Shown: piece after piece, positions 35,163 through 44,291 of the stretch
How positions within the stretch are numbered: the stretch's first letter is position 1
Layout: every line of letters starts with the position of its first letter
Translations under genes and position numbers: made by a program
Assembly (NCBI GenBank): GCA_040904765.1
Contig: JBBDST010000008.1
Coordinates: forward strand, 1-64,000
Source: JBBDST01 sp040904765
GTDB taxonomy: Bacteria > Actinomycetota > Nitriliruptoria > Nitriliruptorales > Nitriliruptoraceae
Direction of reading: 5' to 3'
Length of the DNA stretch: 64,000 nt
Notes under the pieces: model-generated
Seen by the model: only the letters and a program-made list of their open reading frames with translations
Told to the model about the DNA's origin: nothing
Databases searched by the model: none

Positions 35163-36169
35163 AATCCTCCCATTCCGCGGCTGCGTCGCCGCGGGCGCTG
35201 CGCCGGTTTTTCCGACAGTTTGCTTTGTGTGGCACGGCCAGTGAGGCTCAAAAAGACGTCGTCGAGAGTTGGTCGGCGTAATCCAAGACTTGCGATGTCA
35301 CGACTATGTGGACGCAGACAGTCACTGACTTGGTGCAGTATGTCAATGGCGTTGTCTGGGTCAACCGTAATCTGCACACTCGTGGGGACACTGCCAGGTT
35401 GTGTGTCTGGCAGCAGTGCTGTTAACGCCCCTATGTCGGCCTGTTCAGTAAAAACAATCTCAACCACTTCCCCACCGATTTGCGCTTTCAATTCGTCAAC
35501 ACCACCTTCGGCGATGATGTGACCATGCTCTATAACCGCGATCCGGTTGGCCAATTGGTCGGCTTCTTCGAGATACTGAGTCGTTAACAACACGGTCGTG
35601 CCGTCATCGACTAAAGCGCGCGTCAATTCCCAGATCGCATTGCGTGAACGCGGGTCAAGCCCTGTCGTTGGTTCATCCAAAAACAGCAGTTGAGGTCGGA
35701 TGATCAAACTTGACGCAAGATCGAGACGACGTCGCATCCCGCCCGAATAAGTGCGTGCAGGCCGGTCGGCATCTGCGCCAAGATCAAGCAGTTCAAGCAG
35801 ATCTGCGGCACGTTGACGCCGCAACTTTTTTGGCAGGCGCAGTAGCTCGCCAAACATTTCAAGATTTTCTCGGCCGGTAAGCACTCCATCGATCGCAGCT
35901 GACTGACCCGTCAACGCAATTTTGCGGCGAACGGCATCACTGTTGCGCGTAACGTCACTGCCAAAAACCCGCGCAGAGCCGCGATCGAGCCGTGTGAGAG
36001 TCGCGAGAATTCGCACAATAGTGGTCTTACCGGCCCCGTTTGGTCCCAAAAGTCCAAAGATGGTTCCCGCAGTCACAGTGAGGTCAACGCCAGCCAAAGC
36101 GATGGTGTCACCAAAAGACTTCTCGACCCCAGACATCTCAATCGCTTGTGTCATCGCGCGGGCCACCAA
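35159..36169 (-). CDS. ABC transporter ATP-binding protein, DrrA-like
   Basis: 336 residues: Walker A GPNGAGKTTIVRIL, signature YSGGMRRRLDLASSLI, Walker B LLFLDEPTTGLDPRSRNAIWELTRAL, switch His replaced by Gln in LLTTQYLEEAD, as is usual in DrrA-type pumps. The C-terminal ~90 residues are the accessory domain of that group. An internal ATG at 36154 is an alternative start. First gene of the ABC-ABC-MFS operon. Confidence 0.92.
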   Translation of the reverse strand: MVARAMTQAIEMSGVEKSFGDTIALAGVDLTVTAGTIFGLLGPNGAGKTTIVRILATLTRLDRGSARVFGSDVTRNSDAVRRKIALTGQSAAIDGVLTGRENLEMFGELLRLPKKLRRQRAADLLELLDLGADADRPARTYSGGMRRRLDLASSLIIRPQLLFLDEPTTGLDPRSRNAIWELTRALVDDGTTVLLTTQYLEEADQLANRIAVIEHGHIIAEGGVDELKAQIGGEVVEIVFTEQADIGALTALLPDTQPGSVPTSVQITVDPDNAIDILHQVSDCLRPHSRDIASLGLRRPTLDDVFLSLTGRATQSKLSEKPAQRPRRRSRGMGGL

Positions 36170-36236
36170 CCTTGCTTCACCGACGGGTTATAGGCGCGTA
36201 GATAGGCGCGCGCGTAGAAGCGTAGCGACGGCCAGG

Positions 36237-36875
36237 TCATAACGTTTCGCGCGTCCACGCGGTTGCTAAAGCGTCGGCATATTCGTTCCACCGGTAGCCG
36301 GTGTGGGCTTGTATCCACCGCAATTCAAGCTCAGGACGCTGACGAAACGTTTCGAACAGTGGTTTTACTAAGTCAAGGTTTTCAACCGGTCCACTTTTGC
36401 GTTTCCAACCCCGTTTCTCCCAGCTTGCGGCCCATGTCTTCACCGTATCGACCGCAAGTTTTGAATCGGTGTAGATCGTTGCCCGCTCCCCCACAGGTAC
36501 TAGTTCTGCGGCCACTAGGAGTGCTTGGAGTTCCATCCGATTGTTGGTCGTCGCCGGCGCATGCCCGTAGCGCTGATCCACGATCATGTTGTCTTTCACG
36601 TAGACGGCACCCCAGCCGCCAGGACCCGGGTTTGGTTGCGCGGAACCGTCTGTGAACACCCCGGTATCAGGCCCGTCGGTGTAGCGCGCAAGAACTTCGT
36701 CAATCCCTACGGCAGCCGGCGTCGACACGCGGGTTGTAGAGGGCCCGGCAGCACGTTTCAGTATTTTACCGTTTGCCCGATGGCATGCCGAACACAACGA
36801 AGGCTTCCACCCTGGGTAGCGCTCTGCAACGGTTGAACTGATGGTGAACGCGTCACCACAGCGGGTGCAGGTCAC
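36237..36875 (-). CDS. rnhA: Ribonuclease HI with N-terminal zinc ribbon
   Basis: Cuts RNA in RNA-DNA hybrids. 212 residues. Residues 1-38 contain two Cys pairs (TCTRCGD and SLCSAC), a likely zinc ribbon not found in the standard 155-residue enzyme. The RNase H fold follows: VFTDGSAQPNPGPGGWGAV (first Asp), NRMELQALLVA (Glu), IYTDSKLAVDTVKTW (Asp) and HTGYRWNEYADALA (last Asp). Start overlaps the next upstream gene by four bases. Confidence 0.9.
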   Translation of the reverse strand: MTCTRCGDAFTISSTVAERYPGWKPSLCSACHRANGKILKRAAGPSTTRVSTPAAVGIDEVLARYTDGPDTGVFTDGSAQPNPGPGGWGAVYVKDNMIVDQRYGHAPATTNNRMELQALLVAAELVPVGERATIYTDSKLAVDTVKTWAASWEKRGWKRKSGPVENLDLVKPLFETFRQRPELELRWIQAHTGYRWNEYADALATAWTRETL

Positions 36876-37135
36876 GGCAGTCGAAATTCCACCGGGGTGA
36901 GCCGCATTCCAAAGATTTCTTTAGTGTAGCGGCCAGGCAACCCTCGTTCAATCAGAAATTCGGCAGGTGACGCCTCAAGATCAAAACCGATCACCAGCTC
37001 ACAACTGTCGCAACGGTACTTGCCGAAACCGCCTTGCCCGCCCACAAGATGCTGCTCACCATCGCAGCGGGTACAGGAACGGCGCTGTGCGACAGTGTCG
37101 ACAGCGGTGGCAGTGTGTAGCGTCTGTTCATCCAT
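36872..37135 (-). CDS. Small zinc-ribbon protein
   Basis: 87 residues with Cys pairs SCTRCD and RCDSCE, separated by 18 residues, which suggests a zinc ribbon. The rest is helical (SPAEFLIERGLPGRYTKEIFGMRLTP). Function unknown. Translationally coupled to the zinc-ribbon RNase HI gene; both share the CTRC knuckle sequence. Confidence 0.65.
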   Translation of the reverse strand: MDEQTLHTATAVDTVAQRRSCTRCDGEQHLVGGQGGFGKYRCDSCELVIGFDLEASPAEFLIERGLPGRYTKEIFGMRLTPVEFRLP

Positions 37136-37201
37136 AGCAACAGCGTACCTACTATTGCCCAGTCAATGCACGTACTTCGGACAAACTTGCCTCATTCACG
37201 C

Positions 37202-38434
37202 TCAACTTTTAGCGTCGGTAATAACTGCGACTGTGTCCTGATCGCGTCGGATGATCTCTATACGCCAACCGGTTGGTCCCCGTTGAGGTGCGCCAAGACG
37301 CTGCCACAGTTGGGTGATATCAAGGTCTGCACCGTGCAGCACAATCTCAACAGGGCGTTCAGCCAGCGCAGCCAGGCTTTGGCGGATCTGTTTAGGTTGG
37401 GCTGAACACACGGCTGCGATGCGTCGGGCGTGAAACCACGGTGATGGCAACGGCCGATTAAGCGTGAAAAACACTGCCCGATGTTCGGCCAAACGCTGTC
37501 CTTGGATCTGTGCTGCGAGCTGATCATGTACGCGTGCACGGATCGCAGCAGGTCGCATCGTGATGAGCCAGCCGTCGATGGCTCGGTTCACCGGAGCGTG
37601 CGACAGCACCGTCGTACGCGCAAGTGTTAACTGTTCAGGCAGCAGTACGGCCGTGGCACAAGCGTTGCTATCCGACCTGGCAGCACCGCCCCACAACACT
37701 GCTTCGGTGAGTTGTCCAGCCACGTCAAGATAGGTCACTTCCGTGTTTGGTGGCAGAGCCGCATCATCACTGTCGACACCAGGTGCTACGGCAATAGCAA
37801 CCACCGTCGCTTGACTGTGACGTTCCAACAGCACCGGTACAGGTGGTTTATAGGCTCCAAGCGACAAGATGCGTTGACCGTTGTGGCGTCGTGACGGATC
37901 GGCAAAGACGGCGTCAGTGCTGCCAGTAGCAACGCTGCGCGCATCACCCACCGAAATCGTCGCATCAGTACCAAGAACGGACAGGTTGTGCCGCAAAAAC
38001 ACGGCGCGGACCGGATCGATCTCGACACACGTTAAGGGCACACCGAGTCGACCTAAATACTCGGCATCTCCCCCAACTCCAGCACACAAGTCAACGATGC
38101 GTTGTGGCTGGTCGTCTGTCGCTGCGTGAAAGCGTCTCAGAAGATCTGTGGCACGCCACTGTGCCACTTGCGGGTCGCTGAGTTGTTCAAGGGCATCTTT
38201 GGTGAAGAACATCTCGCTTGCATGCGCATAGCGCTTGGTTGCTTTATGACGTACATGAACCAGTTGTAAAACGGCGCTTCGTCGAGCGGGCGAAAATGTG
38301 GTGTTGCGCGCTAACTGCTCAGCCAATTTGAGGGCAGAGGTGCCTGCCGCCAACTCATTTGAAACGTCCCGGCAAAGGCGCGTGGCATCAGCAGTGAGCA
38401 GCCAGTTAGCCGTGTCAAGTTCTACAGTTTCCAC
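37202..38434 (-). CDS. SAM-dependent methyltransferase with THUMP-like C-terminal domain
   Basis: 410 residues. The SAM loop is VDLCAGVGGDAEYLG, then an acidic strand end (TCVEIDP) and ADPSRRHNGQRI, a DPPY-like catalytic site; this suggests base methylation of nucleic acid. The N-terminal ~100 residues are helical (FSPARRSAVLQLVHVRHKATKRYAHA) and the C-terminal ~100 look like a THUMP-type RNA-binding fold. Widespread in actinobacteria but, to my knowledge, uncharacterised. Divergent from the PAC2 gene. Confidence 0.78.
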   Translation of the reverse strand: METVELDTANWLLTADATRLCRDVSNELAAGTSALKLAEQLARNTTFSPARRSAVLQLVHVRHKATKRYAHASEMFFTKDALEQLSDPQVAQWRATDLLRRFHAATDDQPQRIVDLCAGVGGDAEYLGRLGVPLTCVEIDPVRAVFLRHNLSVLGTDATISVGDARSVATGSTDAVFADPSRRHNGQRILSLGAYKPPVPVLLERHSQATVVAIAVAPGVDSDDAALPPNTEVTYLDVAGQLTEAVLWGGAARSDSNACATAVLLPEQLTLARTTVLSHAPVNRAIDGWLITMRPAAIRARVHDQLAAQIQGQRLAEHRAVFFTLNRPLPSPWFHARRIAAVCSAQPKQIRQSLAALAERPVEIVLHGADLDITQLWQRLGAPQRGPTGWRIEIIRRDQDTVAVITDAKS

Positions 38435-38510
38435 ACACGTTGCCTCTTTACTGCGAACGGTCGACTCAACGTCACACTACCGCCTTGCCGCCACCGGTAC
38501 AGTTGGTGGC

Positions 38511-39425
38511 ATGCAACTATTCAATTTTGATGAGCCGCTCGATGATCTTGCCGATCTAATCGGTGAAGATCCGGCACTGGTGCTTGCATTTGATGGCTGG
38601 ACTGATGCCGGACATGCGGGAACACGGGCAGGCAAGATTCTGCGTGAAGTGTTCCCGACAACCAAAATTGGCATGTTTCCTTCCGATGCCCTGTATGACT
38701 ATCGCGACCGTCGACCAAGCCTTGCGATTCGTCGGGGCGATTTGGGACGGCCAAGTTGGCCTGAAACAATCGTTGATGTCGTCAAACCGCCGTCTGGTCC
38801 GGCCCTCATATTGGTCAGTGGACCCGAACCTGACTTGGCGTGGCGGGCGCTGGCATCTGACCTCACTGAGCTTGCCGCAACCCTTGGTGCTGGCCGTTAT
38901 GTGGGGCTAGGTAGTGTGCCTGGCCCACTACCACACACCCGGCCAGTGCAGTTAGTTTGCACGTCAAGTAGCGACGAACTGCGGGAACGGATAGGCCGGC
39001 CACATGAAGAAGTGATCGTGCCTGCATCGTGCCAAGTCGCCGTCGAAGCAGAACTTGCACGCGCTGGGATCGAAACGCTTGGACTGTGGGCACGTATCCC
39101 CCACTATGTTGCTGGCGAATTTCCGGCAGCGGCCCGCACGCTGCTTGAACAGTTATCGAGTCATCTTGGTACGCCAGTTGACCTGCGTGCACTCGACGAA
39201 GAAGTGTCGCAGCACCGCACGCAACTGGATCTTGCAGCTAAGGCGAGCCAAGAGGTGTTGCAGCATGTGCAACAGCTCGAATCGATGTATGACACCGAAC
39301 GTGAAGCAGAACGCGAATTTCAGTCGCCACTACGTGCAGCTCCGGCATTGCGCGAAGATCAGGTCCCGACAGCAGAAGATTTGGCGGCCGAAATCGAACG
39401 ATTTTTGCAAGGACGCGCCGAGTAG
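38511..39425 (+). CDS. PAC2-family protein (proteasome assembly chaperone-like)
   Basis: 304 residues from ATG 38511. The PAC2 fold is recognised by LVLAFDGWTDAGHAGTRAG, LILVSGPEPDLAWRALASDL, GLGSVPGPLPHTRPVQLVCTS and GLWARIPHYVAGEFPAAARTLLE. A coiled coil and acidic C-terminus follow. In eukaryotes PAC2 assembles proteasomes; actinobacteria carry one or two copies of unclear role, and no proteasome genes lie in this window. The frame stays open upstream over the methyltransferase start, but similarity begins at this ATG. Confidence 0.85.
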   Translation: MQLFNFDEPLDDLADLIGEDPALVLAFDGWTDAGHAGTRAGKILREVFPTTKIGMFPSDALYDYRDRRPSLAIRRGDLGRPSWPETIVDVVKPPSGPALILVSGPEPDLAWRALASDLTELAATLGAGRYVGLGSVPGPLPHTRPVQLVCTSSSDELRERIGRPHEEVIVPASCQVAVEAELARAGIETLGLWARIPHYVAGEFPAAARTLLEQLSSHLGTPVDLRALDEEVSQHRTQLDLAAKASQEVLQHVQQLESMYDTEREAEREFQSPLRAAPALREDQVPTAEDLAAEIERFLQGRAE

Positions 39426-39446
39426 AACGTCACTGGCATCGCGCGG

Positions 39447-40559
39447 TTACTGCAGGTGCTCAACGACCGCATCGACACAGTGCGTGTAGGCCTCAACGTC
39501 AGCGGTGTCGACTGCGGGAAACATCCCAACACGTAGCTGGTTTCGGCCGAGTTTGCGGTACGGGTCGGTGTCCAGGATGCCGTTTTCTCGCAACGTGGCG
39601 TTGATGTCATCCGCGCGGATCGCATCGTCAATGTCGATGGTGCCAACCACCAGCGAACGGTGTTCAGACGACTGCACAAACGGGGTTGTGAAGGCCGTGC
39701 GGTCAGCCCAGTCATACAACACGGCAGCTTTCTTGCGCTGTTCAGCAACGACCCCATCGAGGCTGCCAAACGTGTCAAGCTGCCAAGTGACCTGTTCCGC
39801 CGCAAGAAACACCGTTGAGATTGACAGGGTGTTGTACGTCTGGTGTTTGCGGCTGTTGTCCAGTGCGACAGCCAAGTTGAAAAACTCGGGGATATACCGG
39901 CCTGAATGTGCGATCTTTTCGATGCGTTCGATCGCCTTTGGAGAGAGGATCGCGACGGTAAGTCCACCCTCAGATGCGAAGCCCTTCTGCAAACTGAAGT
40001 AGTACACGTCAGTGTGTGCAATATCGACCGGCAGACCGCCAGCACCCGACGTGGCATCGACGACGACGAGCGTGTCGTCAAGGCGGGCTGGGGCAAGCAT
40101 CGCGCCAGTAGATGTTTCGTTGTGGGTGATCGCTTGCACATCACAGTCAGCTACGACCGAAAGTTTTGGGGCCGTTCCGACCGGAGCGTCAACAACATCA
40201 GGGTCTTGAAGCCATGGGGCTTTGGCCGTGACACTGGCGAATTTGCTGCTGAACTCACCAAAGACGTAGTGGCGCGAACGTTCGAGTACCAACCCGTGCG
40301 CGGCTGCGTCCCAAAAGGCGGTGGCTCCGCCAAGGGTGAACAGCACTTCATAGCCCTCTGGCAGAGAAAAAAGAGTTCGGATGCCTTCGGCGAGCCGACC
40401 AACCTCGTTACGTACGCGCGCCTGACGATGTGACGTGCCAAGTAACGTGTCTGCTTCGGCGGCAAGTCGCTTCACCGCTTCAGGACGGATCTTGCTTGGC
40501 CCACATCCAAAGCGCCCATCGCGTGGTTTTAGTGTGTCAGGCAGTCTGAACGTAGTCAC
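39447..40559 (-). CDS. serC: Phosphoserine aminotransferase
   Basis: Converts 3-phosphohydroxypyruvate and glutamate to phosphoserine in serine synthesis. GTG at 40559 has GAGG upstream and gives 370 residues of the actinobacterial type: RLPDTLKPRDGRFGCGPSKIRPEAV at the start, VLFTLGGATAFWDAA, and the PLP lysine in YFSLQKGFASEGG. The open frame extends 100 codons further upstream with no similarity. Divergent from the aminotransferase gene. Confidence 0.92.
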   Translation of the reverse strand: MTTFRLPDTLKPRDGRFGCGPSKIRPEAVKRLAAEADTLLGTSHRQARVRNEVGRLAEGIRTLFSLPEGYEVLFTLGGATAFWDAAAHGLVLERSRHYVFGEFSSKFASVTAKAPWLQDPDVVDAPVGTAPKLSVVADCDVQAITHNETSTGAMLAPARLDDTLVVVDATSGAGGLPVDIAHTDVYYFSLQKGFASEGGLTVAILSPKAIERIEKIAHSGRYIPEFFNLAVALDNSRKHQTYNTLSISTVFLAAEQVTWQLDTFGSLDGVVAEQRKKAAVLYDWADRTAFTTPFVQSSEHRSLVVGTIDIDDAIRADDINATLRENGILDTDPYRKLGRNQLRVGMFPAVDTADVEAYTHCVDAVVEHLQ

Positions 40560-40619
40560 AAGCACCTCGATTAAAAGAACGATAGAAAGGCAATGATGGT
40601 TAGTACTGCTAGCGTGTGC

Positions 40620-40653
40620 GTTACGCGGTCGCGCTGCAGGTGTTAAGCGTAAC
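40620..40653. promoter_or_regulatory. Inverted repeat between serC and the aminotransferase
   Basis: GTTACGC (40620-40626) and GCGTAAC (40647-40653) form a perfect 7-bp inverted repeat in the 160-base divergent intergenic region. It is a candidate operator for either gene; no clear -35/-10 pair was seen. Confidence 0.3.
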
Positions 40654-40719
40654 CGACGCGCCCACGCGATCCGCTGCCCTACACTTTTCGTTCGTTTCGC
40701 GTACGCACTGGAGCGCACT

Positions 40720-41913
40720 ATGTCATTAGCACGCCGCATCACAATGATGGAAGAATCACCGACGTTAGCGGTCGATGCGAAGGCCAAGGCGCTCAAAGCC
40801 GCGGGTGAACCGGTGATCGGGTTTGGTTCCGGCGAACCAGACTTTGCAACTCCGGCACACATTGCAGAAGCCGCATCGAAAGCGTGCCTGCTCCCCGCAA
40901 ACCACCACTACACGGCAACGACAGGTTTACCGCAACTGCGCAAAGCAATTGCCGAAACCACGGCGAAAACCGCCGGTTTGCCCTACACCGCAGACAACGT
41001 GGTTGTAACCAACGGCGGCAAACACTCGCTGTACAACATTTTTATGACGCTGGTCGACCCGGGCGATGAAGTGATTATCCCTGCCCCGTTCTGGGTGACG
41101 TATCCCGAACAGGTGAAATTAGCGCAAGGCGTTCCGGTTGTCGTGTCTGCAGGTGCAGACACATCATTTCGGGTCAGTGTCGAAATGCTCGAACAGGCAC
41201 GTACCCCAAAAACGAAGGTGCTTGTGTTCTGTTCGCCAGCCAACCCGACCGGTTCGGTGTATCCGGCAGCTGAGGTGGATGCGATTGCCCGCTGGGCGGT
41301 AGAAAACGACATTTGGATCGTGACCGACGAGATCTACCACAAGCTTGTATATGGGGACGCGGTGTTCACTTCGGTCCCCAAAAACGTGCCGGAAATTGCT
41401 GAACGGGTCGTCATCACCTCCGGCGTTGCCAAGTCCTATGCGATGACCGGCTGGCGTATCGGCTGGTCGGTAGGACCAGAAGAATTCACGAAAGGTGTCG
41501 CAAAACTCCAAAGCCAACTCACGTCGAACATCGGCAATATTTCGCAGTTGGCAGCGGTCGAAGCACTGACAGGGCCGCAAGACGAGATTGAGAACATGCG
41601 GCAAATCTTCGATAGCCGTCGCGTGTTGGCCTTGAAATCACTGCGTGAAATTGACGGGGTCGACGTTGTCGAGCCCGAAGGCGCCTTTTATGTTTTCCCG
41701 TCGTTCCAAGCGGTGATAGGCCGCACAGTCAACGGGCATCACATCACCTCGACGATGCAACTTGCCGAACTTCTGTTGGATGAAGTGAAAGTTGCCATCG
41801 TTCCTGGTGAAGCATTTGGGGCACCGGGTTACCTGCGTTTGTCGTATGCGCTAGGTGAAGACGACCTCGTTGAAGGCATCGGCCGGATCGCCGATTTCAT
41901 CAACAACGGCTAG
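40720..41913 (+). CDS. Aspartate aminotransferase-type class I/II aminotransferase
   Basis: 397 residues with the PLP lysine in TSGVAKSYAMTGWRIGW and the family blocks IGFGSGEPDFATPAHI, FCSPANPTGSVY, IVTDEIYHKLVY, GAFYVFPSF and LRLSYALG. This is the Ib-subgroup aspartate transaminase layout. The aspartate role is the likeliest, but related aminotransferases for other amino acids share these motifs. Ends 13 bases before a strong bidirectional terminator. Confidence 0.9.
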   Translation: MSLARRITMMEESPTLAVDAKAKALKAAGEPVIGFGSGEPDFATPAHIAEAASKACLLPANHHYTATTGLPQLRKAIAETTAKTAGLPYTADNVVVTNGGKHSLYNIFMTLVDPGDEVIIPAPFWVTYPEQVKLAQGVPVVVSAGADTSFRVSVEMLEQARTPKTKVLVFCSPANPTGSVYPAAEVDAIARWAVENDIWIVTDEIYHKLVYGDAVFTSVPKNVPEIAERVVITSGVAKSYAMTGWRIGWSVGPEEFTKGVAKLQSQLTSNIGNISQLAAVEALTGPQDEIENMRQIFDSRRVLALKSLREIDGVDVVEPEGAFYVFPSFQAVIGRTVNGHHITSTMQLAELLLDEVKVAIVPGEAFGAPGYLRLSYALGEDDLVEGIGRIADFINNG

Positions 41914-41926
41914 CCGACCTGCACAT

Positions 41927-41968
41927 AAAGATGGGGCCTTGCACCGGCGTGTGCAAGGCCCCATCTTT
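41927..41968. terminator. Bidirectional terminator
   Basis: A perfect 18-bp stem (41927-41944 with 41951-41968) has a six-base loop (CGGCGT) and a G+C-rich core. A/T flanks give short T-runs on both strands. It lies between the convergent ends of the aminotransferase gene and ahcY and can serve both. Confidence 0.9.
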
Positions 41969-41973
41969 TACTA

Positions 41974-43347
41974 CTAATACCGGTAGGTATCGGGCTTGTA
42001 CGGCCCGTTGACAGAAACACCGAGATAACCCGCCTGTTCATCGGTGAGTACCGTCAACTCCACACCAATCTTTTCCAGATGCAGACGCGCAACTTCCTCG
42101 TCAAGGTGGCGTGGCAGCACATGCACATCGACGCTGTACTGCTCGGCGTTGGCAAACAGTTCAATCTGTGCCAACACCTGGTTGGTGAACGATGTTGACA
42201 TCACAAACGATGAGTGGCCCGTGGCGTTGCCAAGGTTTACGAGTCGGCCCTCAGCCAGCAAGATCACCGTTTTGCCGTTTGGCAGGTGAACTAGGTCAAC
42301 CTGTGGCTTGATGTTGGTCCACGGGTAGGAACGCAACGAGGACGTGTCAATCTCGGTGTCAAAATGGCCGATGTTGCAAAGAATCGCATGATCCTTCATG
42401 GCCAACACGTGCTCTTGGGTGACAACGTGCATGTTGCCGGTTGCTGTCACGAGAATGTCTGCGGTTTCAATGATCGAAGGCATCGTCACAACCCGGTAGC
42501 CCTCCATCGCAGCCTGAAGCGCGTTGATCGGGTCAATTTCGGTGATGTAGACGGTCGCCCCCATGCCTTTCAATGCTTGGGCGCAGCCTTTGCCAACGTC
42601 GCCGTAGCCGGCAACAACCGCAACCTTGCCGGCGATCATGACGTCTGTGCCCCGTTTGATGCCATCAATCAGCGATTCGCGGCAGCCATAAAGGTTGTCG
42701 AACTTCGATTTGGTGACCGCATCATTGACATTGATGGCGGGCATCTTTAACACGCCGTCGCGCATAAATTCTCGCAACTGCTTAACACCGGTCGTGGTTT
42801 CTTCAGAGACCCCACGGATCGCATCCAGCAATTCAGGGTGCTCTTGATGGATGATGCGGGTGAGGTCTCCCCCATCATCGAGGAGCAGGTTAGGCCCGGA
42901 ACCGTCAGGCCAACGGACGGTCTGTTCGATGCACCATAAGTACTCGTCTTCGGTTTCGCCTTTCCAAGCAAACACAGGAGTTCCGGCTGCAGCAACCGCA
43001 GCGGCGGCTTCGTCTTGGGTAGAGAAAATATTGCACGAAGACCAGCGCACATCGGCACCAAGAACAGCAAGTGTTTCGATGAGGACCGCCGTTTGGACGG
43101 TCATATGCAGACATCCAGCGATCTTTGCTCCGGCGAGCGGCTTGGTGTTTGCATACCGATCACGCAAAGCCATCAGGCCGGGCATTTCTTTTTCGGCCAG
43201 TCCGATCTCTTTTCGTCCCCATTCGGCTAGTGCAATGTCGGCAACTTCATAGTCTGCGTCCGGGTAGCGACGCGTCCGGATGCCTGATGGGGCTGCCCCG
43301 CGTGCCGTTTGGTTGGCAGTGCCAGTGGCGATCGGTGGTGGGTTCAC
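41974..43347 (-). CDS. ahcY: S-adenosylhomocysteine hydrolase
   Basis: Splits S-adenosylhomocysteine to adenosine and homocysteine, relieving inhibition of methyltransferases. GTG 43347 has AAAGGA upstream and gives 457 residues; a TTG 10 codons further upstream lacks a ribosome site. Motifs: GCLHMTVQTAVLIETL, SCNIFSTQDEAAAA, the NAD loop VAGYGDVGKGCAQALKGMG, CNIGHFDTEID, and the C-terminal KPDTYRY. It contains the ~40-residue insertion typical of bacterial/plant enzymes (DDGGDLTRIIHQEHP). Confidence 0.95.
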   Translation of the reverse strand: MNPPPIATGTANQTARGAAPSGIRTRRYPDADYEVADIALAEWGRKEIGLAEKEMPGLMALRDRYANTKPLAGAKIAGCLHMTVQTAVLIETLAVLGADVRWSSCNIFSTQDEAAAAVAAAGTPVFAWKGETEDEYLWCIEQTVRWPDGSGPNLLLDDGGDLTRIIHQEHPELLDAIRGVSEETTTGVKQLREFMRDGVLKMPAINVNDAVTKSKFDNLYGCRESLIDGIKRGTDVMIAGKVAVVAGYGDVGKGCAQALKGMGATVYITEIDPINALQAAMEGYRVVTMPSIIETADILVTATGNMHVVTQEHVLAMKDHAILCNIGHFDTEIDTSSLRSYPWTNIKPQVDLVHLPNGKTVILLAEGRLVNLGNATGHSSFVMSTSFTNQVLAQIELFANAEQYSVDVHVLPRHLDEEVARLHLEKIGVELTVLTDEQAGYLGVSVNGPYKPDTYRY

Positions 43348-43389
43348 AGAGAAATCCTTTAAGTTGGTGGTGACCAACGCAACAGGGAG

Positions 43390-43413
43390 ACGGTCACGTT
43401 CTCAGTGAACCGT
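43390..43413 (-). promoter_or_regulatory. Hairpin in the aat-ahcY spacer
   Basis: On the minus strand an eight-pair stem (ACGG-bulge-TCAC with GTGACCGT) closes a seven-base loop. It lies between the aat stop and the ahcY start. No T-run follows, so it is more likely an mRNA leader structure or processing site than a terminator. It does not match the S-adenosylhomocysteine riboswitch. Confidence 0.3.
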
Positions 43414-43446
43414 ATTCCTTGAATTTTTGCCTGAGGGGACCTGCAG

Positions 43447-44190
43447 TTACACCAGTTGCATTACTGGCATTGCGTCTTTTCGCATGCAAACATCGAGCCC
43501 GCGTAAGGCTGTCAACTGAGCCAAAAAGGTTGCCCGCGGTAGATCAACTGCGCCTAACGACGCTAGGTGTGGGGTCATAATTTGTGCGTCAATGAGGACA
43601 CCGCCGGCTTCACTGAAGCGGCGGCAGAGCGCCACAAGCGCCACCTTGGACGCGTTTGATCGGCGAAAAAACATTGATTCAGCGGTGAAAACAGCTCCCA
43701 GTTGAACCCCATAGACGCCGCCAATCAATGTTTTTCCATCCCACACTTCTATGCTGTGTGCCCACGACAGGTCATGTAGGCGCGTGTATGCGGCAATCAT
43801 TTCAGGTGTTATCCATGTCGGTTCATCATCACGTTGGGCACAAGCGTGCATTACCGCACTAAAGGCTGTATCGATGGTGGTGTGCCAAGACGCGTGTCGC
43901 ATGACGCTGCGCAAACTGCGCGAAATATTGATGTCTTTCGCAGGGATCACCGCCCGTGGGTTGGGTGAAAACCAAGGCGTTGGCATGTCAGAATGCGGCC
44001 AAGGGAAAATACCTCGCAGGTAGGCATCAGCGAGTGTGCCGGGTTCTAAATCGGCCCCAACACCGACTACACCGTCTTCATCGGCTTCACTGGGATGAGG
44101 TAATCCCCACATTGATGGCAGTACGGGACGAGGGCGTCGCAACCTGGCGTGTGGCGCCGGATCGTCAAGCGATGCAGGTTTGATACTCAT
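43447..44190 (-). CDS. aat: Leucyl/phenylalanyl-tRNA-protein transferase
   Basis: Adds Leu or Phe to the N-termini of proteins beginning with Lys or Arg, marking them for ClpS-ClpP. 247 residues: GADLEPGTLADAYLRGIFPWPHSDMPTPWFSPNPRAVIP, AHSIEVWDGKTLIGGVYGVQLGAVFTAESMFFRRSNASKVAL. All core blocks are present. clpS is found 3.1 kb away on the same strand. Divergent from the exonuclease gene across 101 bases. Confidence 0.93.
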   Translation of the reverse strand: MSIKPASLDDPAPHARLRRPRPVLPSMWGLPHPSEADEDGVVGVGADLEPGTLADAYLRGIFPWPHSDMPTPWFSPNPRAVIPAKDINISRSLRSVMRHASWHTTIDTAFSAVMHACAQRDDEPTWITPEMIAAYTRLHDLSWAHSIEVWDGKTLIGGVYGVQLGAVFTAESMFFRRSNASKVALVALCRRFSEAGGVLIDAQIMTPHLASLGAVDLPRATFLAQLTALRGLDVCMRKDAMPVMQLV

Positions 44191-44291
44191 GTGCGGGCGT
44201 GCTTCCTTGCGGTTAACCAGACAGGCGAAGTGCTGTGGCGGTGAGCCCCAAGACCGCTACGGTTCTCGTGGCATGACAGAAAGTACAGCCT

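Noticed and set aside
43348..43446. S-adenosylhomocysteine riboswitch before ahcY
   Set aside because: A hairpin is present, but the conserved core of that riboswitch class is not visible.
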